Shown: positions 35,793 through 45,072 of the stretch, in pieces | Layout: each line of letters begins with the position of its first letter | Position numbering within the stretch: position 1 is the stretch's first letter | DNA from: Streptomyces sp. NRRL S-455 | Lineage (GTDB): Bacteria; Actinomycetota; Actinomycetes; Streptomycetales; Streptomycetaceae | DNA: 64,000 nucleotides | Assembly (NCBI RefSeq): GCF_000717875.1 | Contig: NZ_JOCT01000016.1 | Span: 62,001 to 126,000 of the forward strand | Reading direction: 5' to 3' | The notes under the pieces: model-generated | Seen by the model: only the letters and a program-made list of their open reading frames with translations | What the model was told of the DNA's origin: nothing | Databases searched by the model: none | Made by a program: the position numbers and the translations under genes

Positions 35793-36650
35793 TCAGCCCA
35801 GCCGGTCCGCCAGGGCCCGGAGCAGGCGTACGACCCCCTCAGGGCCGTCCACCACCAGATCCGCCCGTTCCCTCAGCTCGGTCACCTCGTCGCTGCCGCT
35901 GCACACCAGCAGGCCCGGGGTGCCGTCCGAGCGGAGTTCGTCCACGGCGGAGTAGGCGGGCAGGTCGCCCAGGTCGTCGCCGGCGAAGAGGACGGACCCG
36001 GCGCCGATCTCCCGGGCGAACCCGGTGAGCGCGACGCCCTTGTCCATGCCGGGCGGGCGCAGTTCGAGGACCATGCGGCCCGGTTCGACGATCAGGCCGT
36101 GCCGTTGTGCCAGTCCGGCGAGCGGTTCGCGCAGGGAGTCCAGGGCGGCCTGCGGGTCGACGGCCCGGCGGGTGTGCACGGCCACCGCCCGGCCCTTCTC
36201 CTCGATCCAGGCCCCCTGCGAGGCGCCGAATCGTTCGAGGAGCTCGGGCAGCTCGGTACGGACCGCGGCGACGCCCGGGTGCGGGTCGGGGGCGCTGACC
36301 TCGCCGCTGCGGGCCTCCCACCGCTCGGCACCGTAGTGACCGAGGACGACGAGGTGCTCAAGACCCGGGGCGTCCGCGAACCCGCCGTTGCGCACGGCGA
36401 CCTCGGCCGGCCGCCCGGTGATCACCGCCACGGCGGCCACCTTCGGCGCGAGCGCGGACAGTGCGCTCAGCGCCTCGGGGTGGGCCCGGGCCTGCTCGGG
36501 GTCGGCCACGATCGGCGCGAGGGTCCCGTCGAAGTCCAGCCCGATCAGGGCCTTGCCGGGCTGGGCGAGGAGGGCGTCGAGACCCTCCTGGCCGGGTTCC
36601 GTGGCGGGCGTCGGCAGCGCGGAGCCGGTGGAGCCGTTGGAGCCGGTCAT
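35793..36650 (-). CDS. otsB: Trehalose-6-phosphate phosphatase
   Basis: The 285-residue HAD-superfamily phosphatase has the nucleophile motif LIGLDFDGTLAPI near residue 40, motif II in VAVITGRPAEV, the cap domain in the middle, a conserved Lys in GMDKGVAL and motif IV in LFAGDDLGDLPAY. It removes phosphate from trehalose 6-phosphate. The ATG at 36650 overlaps the otsA stop by one base (a GTG one codon up is possible), so otsA and otsB are coupled in one operon. Cytoplasmic; makes the osmo- and desiccation protectant trehalose. Confidence 0.93.
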   Translation of the reverse strand: MTGSNGSTGSALPTPATEPGQEGLDALLAQPGKALIGLDFDGTLAPIVADPEQARAHPEALSALSALAPKVAAVAVITGRPAEVAVRNGGFADAPGLEHLVVLGHYGAERWEARSGEVSAPDPHPGVAAVRTELPELLERFGASQGAWIEEKGRAVAVHTRRAVDPQAALDSLREPLAGLAQRHGLIVEPGRMVLELRPPGMDKGVALTGFAREIGAGSVLFAGDDLGDLPAYSAVDELRSDGTPGLLVCSGSDEVTELRERADLVVDGPEGVVRLLRALADRLG

Positions 36651-38059
36651 CACCGATCAGCCCTCAGCGCCTCGAGCTGGTCCAGGAACCACTGCGCCGG
36701 TGGCAGTGCCGTCGCCGCCGCCGCCAGCCGCTTGCCGCGCTCGGCCCGTTCCTCAGGGCGCATCGAAAGCGCTTCGTGCAGGGCCGCCGCCGTGCCGGTG
36801 ATGTCGTACGGGTTCACCGTGATCGCGTCCTCGCCGAGCTCCTCGTACGCCCCGGCCTCCCGCGACAGCACCAGCGCGCAGCCCGCGTCGGAGACGACCG
36901 GGACCTCCTTGGCGACGAGGTTCATGCCGTCGCGGATGGGGTTGACGAGGGCCACGTCGGCCAGCCGGTACGCGGCCAGCGAGCGGGCGAAGTCGTCCTC
37001 TAGGTGCAGGATGACCGGGGTCCAGCCCGGCGTCCCGTACTCGGCGTTGATCTCGTCCGCCAGCCGCCCCACCTCGGCCATGTAGTCCCGGTACACCGCC
37101 AGGTCCTGCCGCGAGGGATACGCGAAGGCGACGTGCACCACGCGCTCGCGCCACTCGGGGTGGTCGTCGAGCAGCTGCCGGTACGCCAGCAGGCCGCGCA
37201 CGATGTTCTTCGACAGCTCGGTGCGGTCGACCCGGACGACGGTGCGGCGGGCGCCGCCGTCCGGAGCCTGGCCGATCTCCTCCCGCAGCGCCGCCATCCG
37301 CTCGGCGACGTCCCGCTCGTGCGACCGCTCGCGCAGGAAGTCCGCGTCGGCCCCCAGTCCGTGTACGCCGATCCGCGTGCCCCCGAGCCCGCCCGCGAAG
37401 CCCTCGGCGCACGTCACGAACGCGTCCGCCCAGCGCTGCGTGAGGAAGCCCAGGCGGTCCGCGCCCAGCATGCCGCGCAGCACCTGCCCGGCCACGTCGT
37501 CCGGCAGCATCCGGAAGTACTCGGGCGGCGCCCACGGCGTGTGCGTGAAGTGGCCGATGCGCAGGTCCGGCCGCAGCTCGCGGAGCATGCCCGGGACCAG
37601 CGTCAGGTGGTAGTCCTGGACCACGACCGCCGCGCCCCGCGCCGCCTCCTCCGCCAGCGCCTCGGCGAACGCCCGGTTGTACGTCTCGTACGACGCCCAC
37701 TGCCGCCGGAACTCCGCGTCGAAGACCGGCTCCAGCGGCGTCTGGTACAGCATGTGGTGCACGAACCACAGCACCGAGTTCGCGATGCCGTTGTACGCCT
37801 CGGCGTGCACGTCGGCCGGGATGTCCAGCATCCGTACGCCGTCCTCGCCGACGCCCCGCCGCACCGCCTCCCGGTCGCCGTCGGACAGCGCCGAGCAGAC
37901 CCACAGCGCGTCCGCGTCCGAGCCGATCGCGGACAGTCCCGAGACCAGCCCTCCGCCGCCGCGCTTGGCGTTGAGCGAACCGTCCTCGCCGACCGCGTAG
38001 GAGACCGGACCGCGGTTGGAGGCAACCAGCACCTGTGCAGCACCGTACGTCGAAGCCAT
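36650..38059 (-). CDS. otsA: Trehalose-6-phosphate synthase
   Basis: The 469-residue GT20 glycosyltransferase opens with LVASNRGPVSYA and GGLVSGLSAI (sugar-nucleotide site). VQDYHLTLVPGMLRELRP and GHFTHTPWAPPEYFRMLP are family signatures near residues 150-180. The nucleotide-binding Arg and Lys lie in RVDRTELSKNIVRGL, and NPIRDGMNLVAKE near residue 375 is conserved. It transfers glucose from a nucleotide donor to glucose-6-P. The start at 38059 follows a -10-like TAGGTT by seven bases and overlaps a weak GAGGCG, so it may be leaderless. Confidence 0.94.
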   Translation of the reverse strand: MASTYGAAQVLVASNRGPVSYAVGEDGSLNAKRGGGGLVSGLSAIGSDADALWVCSALSDGDREAVRRGVGEDGVRMLDIPADVHAEAYNGIANSVLWFVHHMLYQTPLEPVFDAEFRRQWASYETYNRAFAEALAEEAARGAAVVVQDYHLTLVPGMLRELRPDLRIGHFTHTPWAPPEYFRMLPDDVAGQVLRGMLGADRLGFLTQRWADAFVTCAEGFAGGLGGTRIGVHGLGADADFLRERSHERDVAERMAALREEIGQAPDGGARRTVVRVDRTELSKNIVRGLLAYRQLLDDHPEWRERVVHVAFAYPSRQDLAVYRDYMAEVGRLADEINAEYGTPGWTPVILHLEDDFARSLAAYRLADVALVNPIRDGMNLVAKEVPVVSDAGCALVLSREAGAYEELGEDAITVNPYDITGTAAALHEALSMRPEERAERGKRLAAAATALPPAQWFLDQLEALRADR

Positions 38060-38132
38060 ACGCCTCAACCTAGCCCGGCGTGTAAACGCTCAAACGTACG
38101 TACCTGACCCACACGGCCGAAAACGGCACCGG

Positions 38133-39077
38133 TCAGGCCGCTTTCCGCGCCTGGTACTCGGCGATCTCCGCCATCGGCGGGCGCTCCTCGGTGTCCACGG
38201 AGTACGTGCGCGGCTCGAAGCCGTCCACGCCCCGCTCGAACTGCGTCAGCGACGGCCGGACGAGATGCCCGCGGGCCAGCCGCAGCTGAGCCGTGCGGTA
38301 GATCGCGGCGGCCATCCGGCCCAGCGCCTGCCCGTCCTGGTGCCGGTGCCTGCGCACCCCGACGTCCACCTGGGCGAGGGCGTCGAGCCCCACCAGGTGC
38401 AGGGCGTCGACCAGCATGCCCAGCTCGACGCCGTACCCGACGGGGAACGGCAGCTGCTCCAGCAGCGAGCGGCGGGCCGCGTACTCGCCGCCGAGCGGCT
38501 GCACGAACCCGGCCAGCCGCGGCCAGTGCATGTTGAGCAGCGGGCGCGCCATCAGCTCCGTGACCCGGCCGCCCTGCCCGGCGGCGGCGCCCAGGGGGCG
38601 GTCGTACATGCCCTTCACCAGGTCGACGTCCGGGTCGGTGAGCAGCGGGCCGACGATCCCGGAGACGAACTCGGACGAGAAGTCCTTCAGGTCGGCGTCG
38701 ACGAAGCAGACGATGTCCCCGCGGGTGACGAGCAGCGAACGCCACAGCACCTCGCCCTTGCCGGGCACGGCGGGCAGGCGCGGGAGTATCGCGTCCCGGT
38801 GCACCACCGTCGCGCCCGCGGCGGCGGCCACCTCCGACGTGCGGTCGGTCGACCCCGAGTCGACGACGACCAGCTCGTCGACGAGCGGGACCTGCCGCAT
38901 CAGGTCGTGACGGATGACGGCGACGATGTCGCCGACCGTCTCCTCCTCGTTGAGGGCGGGCAGCACCACGCTCACCGTCTGGCCCGTGCGCTGCTTGGCG
39001 GCCAGCATCCGGTGGAGCGGGCGATCGGCGGCGGACCAGGAACGGGTGCTCAGCCAGCGCTCGACTTCTTCCAGCAC
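38133..39077 (-). CDS. gpgS: Glucosyl-3-phosphoglycerate synthase
   Basis: The 314-residue GT81 glycosyltransferase has VSVVLPALNEEETVGDIV near residue 36, VVVDSGSTDRTSEVAA, the metal site FVDADLKDFS (about 120), KGMYDRPLGAAAGQGGRVTEL (binding of 3-phosphoglycerate) and an LNMHWPRLAGFVQPLGGEYA block. It makes the glucosyl-3-phosphoglycerate precursor of glucosylglycerate and polymethylated polysaccharides. AAGGAG SD precedes the GTG. It lies beside otsAB, giving a compatible-solute neighbourhood. The phosphatase GpgP partner is not seen here. Confidence 0.92.
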   Translation of the reverse strand: MLEEVERWLSTRSWSAADRPLHRMLAAKQRTGQTVSVVLPALNEEETVGDIVAVIRHDLMRQVPLVDELVVVDSGSTDRTSEVAAAAGATVVHRDAILPRLPAVPGKGEVLWRSLLVTRGDIVCFVDADLKDFSSEFVSGIVGPLLTDPDVDLVKGMYDRPLGAAAGQGGRVTELMARPLLNMHWPRLAGFVQPLGGEYAARRSLLEQLPFPVGYGVELGMLVDALHLVGLDALAQVDVGVRRHRHQDGQALGRMAAAIYRTAQLRLARGHLVRPSLTQFERGVDGFEPRTYSVDTEERPPMAEIAEYQARKAA

Positions 39078-39234
39078 CGTGGCGGCTCCTTAGCGTTCTC
39101 TCGGCGGGACGGACTGTGAGCCATCTCGCGGTTCGGACGACTATCTCAACTGTCCTGGTCGTCGGTTACAGTCTTGAACAACGCGGATGACCATCGCATG
39201 TCCGGGGTCAGCCGCCGTTCACAACCGCATACAG

Positions 39235-39387
39235 CTCATCCAGAGGGGCAGAGGGAAACGGCCCGATGAAGCCCCGGCAACCCTCCAGTCGGTACTCGTA
39301 GGTCACTGTCGACCACATGCGCGAGGCTCCCGGCTCGGGAAGGTGCCAAATCCGTCTCACGGCGAGATGCGTCGTGAGGAAGATGAG
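39235..39387 (+). promoter_or_regulatory. SAM-I (S-box) riboswitch in the thrC leader
   Basis: The P1 helix is closed by CTCATC (39235-39240) with GATGAG (39382-39387). The S-box core follows the 5' strand: CAGAGGGGCAGAGGG, CGGCCCGATGAAGCCCCGG and CAACC, with a later GGTGCCAAATCC block, all hallmark SAM-I nucleotides. The 3' strand of P1 merges into GAGGAG just upstream of thrC, so ligand binding could hide the ribosome site. A -10-like TTACAGT near 39166 would start the leader. Confidence 0.88.
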
Positions 39388-39407
39388 GAGAAAGGGCCTC
39401 GCCTCAC

Positions 39408-40694
39408 ATGGCTGTGCAGACTGCTGCAAGCACCACCGACACCACCGTAGACCTCGGCCCCGCCGCTGCCCTGAGCTGCCGCGAGTGCGGTCACCGCGTA
39501 CCCCTCGGCCCGGTCTTCGCGTGCGAGGAGTGTTTCGGCCCGCTGGAGATCGCCTACGACTTCTCGGCCTACGACACCGACGAACTCCGCAAGCGCATCG
39601 AGGCGGGACCCGCCAGCATCTGGCGCTACGCGCCGCTGCTGCCCGTCCCGGCGGACGTGGCGACCAAGCCGAACATCAACCCCGGCTGGACCCAGCTCGT
39701 CAAGGCCGACAACCTCGCCCGTGAGCTCGGGGTCGACCCGGGCAAGCTCTTCGTCAAGGACGACTCCGGCAACCCGACGCACTCCTTCAAGGACCGGGTC
39801 GTCGCCCAGGCACTGGAGGCGGCGCGCGCCTTCGGCTTCACCACCCTCTCCTGCTCCTCCACCGGCAACCTCGCCGGCGCGGTGGGTGCCGCGGCGGCCC
39901 GCGCCGGCTTCCGCTCCTGCGTGTTCATCCCGCACGACCTGGAGCAGGGCAAGGTCGTCATGGCCGCGGTCTACGGCGGCGAGCTCGTCGGCATCGAGGG
40001 CAACTACGACGACGTGAACCGCTTCTGCTCCGAGCTGATCGGCGACCCGGCGGGCGAGGGCTGGGGCTTCGTCAACGTCAACCTGCGGCCCTACTACGCC
40101 GAGGGTTCCAAGACCCTCGCGTACGAGATCTGCGAGCAGCTGGGCTGGCAGCTGCCGGACCAGCTGGTCGTGCCGATCGCCTCCGGCTCGCAGCTCACGA
40201 AGATCGACAAGGGTCTGCAGGAGCTGATCAAGCTCGGCCTGGTCGAGGACAAGCCGTACAAGATCTTCGGCGCGCAGGCCGAGGGCTGCTCGCCGGTGTC
40301 GACGGCGTTCAAGGCCGGGCACGACGTCGTCCGTCCGCAGAAGCCGGACACCATCGCCAAGTCGCTGGCGATCGGCAACCCGGCGGACGGGCCGTACGTG
40401 CTGGACATCGCGCGGCGTACGGGTGGTTTCGTGGAGGACGTGAACGACGAGCAGGTCGTTGACGCGATCAAGGTCCTCGCCAGGACCGAGGGGATCTTCG
40501 CGGAGACCGCCGGTGGGGTGACCGTGGGTGTGACGCGGAAGTTGATCGAGAACGGGGTGCTGGACCCGACGAAGAGCACGGTCGTGCTCAACACGGGGGA
40601 TGGTCTGAAGACGCTGGACGCGGTGGCGGGCACTGGTCTGACTGCGACCATTCGTCCCAACCTCGACTCGTTCCGTGAGGCTGGGCTCGTCTGA
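39408..40694 (+). CDS. thrC: Threonine synthase
   Basis: The 428-residue PLP enzyme belongs to the fold type II family. An N-terminal zinc-ribbon-like pair CRECG and CEECF (residues 23 and 43) precedes the PLP lysine motif NPTHSFKDRVV (about residue 130). [17 protein letters not shown] binds the phosphate; a Ser/Gly-rich loop (VPIASGSQL) lies further on. It converts O-phosphohomoserine to threonine. A SAM-I riboswitch lies upstream, which is unusual for a threonine gene in general and links it to methionine status. Cytoplasmic; cysO follows 102 bp downstream. Confidence 0.94.
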   Translation: MAVQTAASTTDTTVDLGPAAALSCRECGHRVPLGPVFACEECFGPLEIAYDFSAYDTDELRKRIEAGPASIWRYAPLLPVPADVATKPNINPGWTQLVKADNLARELGVDPGKLFVKDDSGNPTHSFKDRVVAQALEAARAFGFTTLSCSSTGNLAGAVGAAAARAGFRSCVFIPHDLEQGKVVMAAVYGGELVGIEGNYDDVNRFCSELIGDPAGEGWGFVNVNLRPYYAEGSKTLAYEICEQLGWQLPDQLVVPIASGSQLTKIDKGLQELIKLGLVEDKPYKIFGAQAEGCSPVSTAFKAGHDVVRPQKPDTIAKSLAIGNPADGPYVLDIARRTGGFVEDVNDEQVVDAIKVLARTEGIFAETAGGVTVGVTRKLIENGVLDPTKSTVVLNTGDGLKTLDAVAGTGLTATIRPNLDSFREAGLV

Positions 40695-40701
40695 TCGTCT
40701 T

Positions 40702-40750
40702 TGGCTGCGGGCCGGTGGGGGCTGGTCGCGCAGTTCCCCGCGCCCCTGAG
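40702..40750. repeat. Interspersed repeat, shortened copy 5
   Basis: GGCTGCGGGCCGGTGGGGG, TGGTCGCGCAG and TTCCCCGCGCCCCTGAG match the outer parts of the repeats at 24871 and 12579, but the central CGCGGCGGAGCCGC palindrome is missing. Confidence 0.5.
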
Positions 40751-40796
40751 GGTGCGCCCCAGCCGTAGCTTCAACAAAACCGGAGGTCATGTTCCG

Positions 40797-41072
40797 ATGA
40801 GCGTCACCGTTCGCATCCCCACCATCCTGCGTACCTACACCGGCGGTCAGGCCGAGGTGTCCGCCGACGGCGCGACTCTCGGGGAGGTCATCGCCGACCT
40901 GGAGAAGAACCACACCGGGATCGCCGCCCGGGTGCTGGACGACCAGGGCAAGCTGCGCCGGTTCGTCAACGTGTACGTGAACGACGACGACGTGCGGTTC
41001 GAGCAGGGGCTGGAGACGGCGACGCCGGACGGTGCCGGCGTGTCGATCATCCCGGCCGTCGCCGGTGGCTGA
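40797..41072 (+). CDS. cysO: Sulfur-carrier protein CysO (ThiS/MoaD fold)
   Basis: The 91-residue ubiquitin-like protein opens MSVTVRIPTILRTYTGG and ends PAVAGG; the C-terminal Gly-Gly is thiocarboxylated. FVNVYVNDDDVRF is the family centre. The sequence agrees closely with mycobacterial CysO, which carries sulfide for CysM-dependent cysteine synthesis, more than with MoaD or ThiS. The partner peptidase Mec and CysM are not adjacent here. GGAGGT SD nine bases before the ATG. It lies 102 bp downstream of thrC, possibly on the same riboswitch-controlled transcript. Confidence 0.9.
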   Translation: MSVTVRIPTILRTYTGGQAEVSADGATLGEVIADLEKNHTGIAARVLDDQGKLRRFVNVYVNDDDVRFEQGLETATPDGAGVSIIPAVAGG

Positions 41073-41128
41073 ACCGGTCGGCCGACCCGGTTGTTACCGT
41101 TGGTAACGACGGTAACAGAGCGTTCATC

Positions 41129-41166
41129 GAATTGCCCCCTCCGTGAGAGAAGCGGAGGGGGCAATT
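41129..41166 (+). terminator. Strong terminator after cysO
   Basis: A perfect 15-bp stem (41129-41143 with 41152-41166) runs GAATTGCCCCCTCCG on the left, and the right arm ends in a TTC-TGTGTG tail. Confidence 0.88.
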
Positions 41167-41519
41167 CTGTGTGATTGAGCGCGGTACAGTTGGGGAACGC
41201 GCTCCCGGTCCACCGACCGAGAGCCCTTGATTCCTGCCGCGCGCCCGACAAGATGTAGCCAAAGTGTGCGGGTCTTTTGCGGCTTTTGTTTCCTTTGTGT
41301 GGCCCGACTTGACCCGAAGTCAGGCGAATCCTCCCCTTTTTCCGGACGTCGCACGTCCGGAATTCTCGTCCGATTGACCTGTTGCAGACGGCAGTTGGAC
41401 AGATACATTCAGCCGCGGTCGACGCGTTCCGGCGCACGCCCCCAACCGTGGGGGGTGAGGTCTGACCCGGGTCCGCGAAGTGTGGATCTGTGCAAGGGCC
41501 AGTAATAGGGGAGTTAGGC
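41167..41519. other. 353-bp leader and promoter region of the cold-shock gene
   Basis: No gene is seen. It is unusually A/T-rich for the window. A perfect palindrome (TTCCGGACGT-CGC-ACGTCCGGAA, 41340-41362) precedes a promoter candidate, TTGCAG (41382-41387) and TACATT (41404-41409), spaced by 16 bp. A transcript from there has about a 105-nt 5' leader. Confidence 0.55.
41382..41409 (+). promoter_or_regulatory. Candidate sigma-70-like promoter of the cold-shock gene
   Basis: TTGCAG and TACATT with a 16-bp spacer lie 20 bp after the palindrome at 41340-41362. Confidence 0.45.
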
Positions 41520-41723
41520 ATGGCTCAGGGCACCGTCAAGTGGTTCAACGCGGAGAAGGGGTACGGCTTCATCGCGGTCGACGGTGGTGCGGATGTTTTC
41601 GTCCACTACAGCGCGATCCAGATGGACGGCTACCGCACCCTGGAGGAGGGCCAGCGGGTCGAGTTCGAGATCTCGCAGGGCCAGAAGGGGCCGCAGGCCG
41701 ACATGGTTCGCGTCTCTGCCTGA
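41520..41723 (+). CDS. Cold-shock domain protein (CspA family)
   Basis: The 67-residue single cold-shock domain opens [21 protein letters not shown]1 (KGYGFI) is at residues 13-18 and RNP2 (VFVHY) near residue 28. It binds single-stranded RNA/DNA and acts as an RNA chaperone. The ATG at 41520 follows GGGGAG by seven bases. Streptomycetes have several such ScoF proteins; this one is followed by its own terminator, and groEL2 comes next. Confidence 0.95.
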   Translation: MAQGTVKWFNAEKGYGFIAVDGGADVFVHYSAIQMDGYRTLEEGQRVEFEISQGQKGPQADMVRVSA

Positions 41724-41763
41724 ACGCGCACCACGACCAACGCTCAGGCGACCGGTCTTCTCA

Positions 41764-41797
41764 GAAGGGCTCGCACCCCCCGGGGTGCGGGCCCTTC
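41764..41797 (+). terminator. Terminator after the cold-shock gene
   Basis: A 16-bp stem (41764-41779 with 41782-41797) has one G-T mismatch and a CC loop; it ends 40-74 nt past the stop. Confidence 0.82.
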
Positions 41798-41866
41798 GGC
41801 CTGTTCGCAGGGGGCCCGGGGTGGTGTTCGCGGGTGGCTGACGCTCCCGCCCATACCCGGGAGGCG

Positions 41867-41893
41867 CTTGCACTCGCCATGCCCGAGTGCTAA
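41867..41893. promoter_or_regulatory. CIRCE element 1 (HrcA operator)
   Basis: CTTGCACTC-N9-GAGTGCTAA matches CIRCE (TTAGCACTC-N9-GAGTGCTAA) at 16 of 18 arm positions. HrcA represses groEL genes through this site. Confidence 0.85.
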
Positions 41894-41901
41894 TCATTGC
41901 G

Positions 41902-41928
41902 TTAGCACTCTGAAGGTGAGAGTGACAA
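41902..41928. promoter_or_regulatory. CIRCE-like element 2 (HrcA operator)
   Basis: TTAGCACTC-N9-GAGTGACAA matches CIRCE at 16 of 18 arm positions, 35 bp downstream of the first copy and on the same face spacing. Confidence 0.72.
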
Positions 41929-42024
41929 CGTAAGGACCGGGTCGGTGAGGCCCGCAGGCCGGGTGGGAAGGAACCACGAGGCAAGCGAGCCGTCCGTCGC
42001 GGGCGCGGGCGCGGTCCGAAGTAA

Positions 42025-43677
<1,653 letters not shown>

Positions 43678-43704
43678 TCGACCCGGTCGATCAACGTCCT
43701 TGCC

Positions 43705-43744
43705 GAGGGCGGCACTTCCTGTTCCGACAGGGGGTGCCGCCCTC
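43705..43744 (+). terminator. Terminator after groEL2
   Basis: An 11-bp outer stem (43705-43715 with 43734-43744) is continued by a 5-bp inner stem CCTGT/ACAGG with a TCCG tetraloop. Confidence 0.85.
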
Positions 43745-43857
43745 CGGCGTGTGCGGGATCACAGCGAGGGCGGGATGCCCTGGGAGGAACGGGCTGTTGG
43801 AATGTGCGTCCTATGCGTATGCACATACTGACCGGTACCTCCTGAGGAGTCCTTCAC

Positions 43858-44985
43858 GTGACTGTCGCCGCCTCCGCCGCCTCCCGCGCCGCCGAAATCC
43901 TGTCCCGGCCCGTATCGCTGGGCGGTCTGACCGTCCCGAACCGGATCGTGATGGCTCCGATGACCCGCATGTTCTCCCCGGGCGGCGTCCCCGGCGAGGA
44001 CGTGCTGTCGTACTACGCGCGCCGCGCCGCCGCCGGAGTCGGTCTGATCGTCACCGAGGGCACCTACGTCGGCCACGACTCGGCCGGGCAGAGCGACCGC
44101 GTCCCCCGCTTCCACGGCGAGGAGCAGCTCGCGGGCTGGGCGAAGGTCGCCGAGGCGGTGCACGCCGCGGGCGGCACGATCGTGCCGCAGCTGTGGCACA
44201 TCGGCATGGTCCGCAAGCAGGGCGAGCCGCCCGTCGCCGACGCCCCGGCCGTCGGCCCCTCCGGGCTGCGCATCGGCGCCGACGAGCCCACCGGCAAGGC
44301 CATGACCCAGGCCGACATCGACGCCGTGATCGGCGCCTTCGCCGAGGCCGCTGCCGCCGCCGAGCGCATCGGCTTCGACGGCGTCGAACTCCACGGCGCC
44401 CACGGCTACCTGCTCGACCAGTTCCTGTGGGAGGGCACCAACCGCCGCACCGACGCCTACGGCGGCGACCGGGTCGCCCGCGCCAAGTTCTCGGCGGAGA
44501 TCGTCGCCGCCGTCCGCGAGACCGTCTCCCCGGACTTCCCCGTCATCTTCCGCTACTCCCAGTGGAAGCAGGAGGCCTACGATGCCCGCCTCGCCGAGAC
44601 GCCCGAGGAGCTGGAGTCCATTCTGACCCCGCTCGCGGCGGCCGGCGTGGACGCCTTCCACGCCTCCACCCGCCGCTACTGGGTCCCCGAGTTCGACGAC
44701 TCCGACCTGAACCTGGCCGGCTGGACCAAGAAGCTCACCGGCAAGCCCGCCATCACCGTCGGCTCGGTCGGCCTGAACGGTGACTTCATCAAGGCCTTCC
44801 AGGGCCAGGGCGCCGAGGTCGGGGACCTCGACAACCTCCTGGACCGCTTCGAGCGGGACGAGTTCGACATGGTCGCCGTCGGCCGGGCGCTGCTGCAGGA
44901 CCCGCTGTGGGCGCAGAAGGTGCTCGACGGCCGCTTCGAGGACCTGGCGCCGTACGACCCGGCGGCGCTGAAGACCCTCAGCTGA
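43858..44985 (+). CDS. NADH:flavin oxidoreductase (old yellow enzyme family)
   Basis: The 375-residue TIM-barrel flavoenzyme has PNRIVMAPMTRMF near residue 28, PQLWHIGMVRKQG, FDGVELHGAHGYLLDQFLWEGTN with the conserved His pair (about residues 178-181), RTDAYGGD and a C-terminal FDMVAVGRALLQDP phosphate site. It reduces activated C=C bonds with NAD(P)H through FMN. The GTG start follows a GAGGAG SD. A TATGCGTATGCACATA near-palindrome lies 25 bp upstream of the start. Monocistronic; physiological substrate unknown. Confidence 0.92.
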   Translation: MTVAASAASRAAEILSRPVSLGGLTVPNRIVMAPMTRMFSPGGVPGEDVLSYYARRAAAGVGLIVTEGTYVGHDSAGQSDRVPRFHGEEQLAGWAKVAEAVHAAGGTIVPQLWHIGMVRKQGEPPVADAPAVGPSGLRIGADEPTGKAMTQADIDAVIGAFAEAAAAAERIGFDGVELHGAHGYLLDQFLWEGTNRRTDAYGGDRVARAKFSAEIVAAVRETVSPDFPVIFRYSQWKQEAYDARLAETPEELESILTPLAAAGVDAFHASTRRYWVPEFDDSDLNLAGWTKKLTGKPAITVGSVGLNGDFIKAFQGQGAEVGDLDNLLDRFERDEFDMVAVGRALLQDPLWAQKVLDGRFEDLAPYDPAALKTLS

Positions 44986-45072
44986 CCTCGGGTCTGTGAC
45001 TCTGGATCTGCTCGCATCGGTCAAGGACACTGACCGGACGCCTGTTCACCGGCATCCCGTGAGGAGTTCCAG

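Noticed and set aside
39235..39387. SAM-IV rather than SAM-I riboswitch
   Set aside because: The GGCAACC-bearing core, CAGAGGGGCAGAGGG and the GGTGCCAAATCC block fit the S-box (SAM-I) order.
43815..43830. TATGCGTATGCACATA as a strong operator
   Set aside because: The arms match at only 6 of 8 positions and no adjacent regulator is present; kept only as a remark under the OYE gene.
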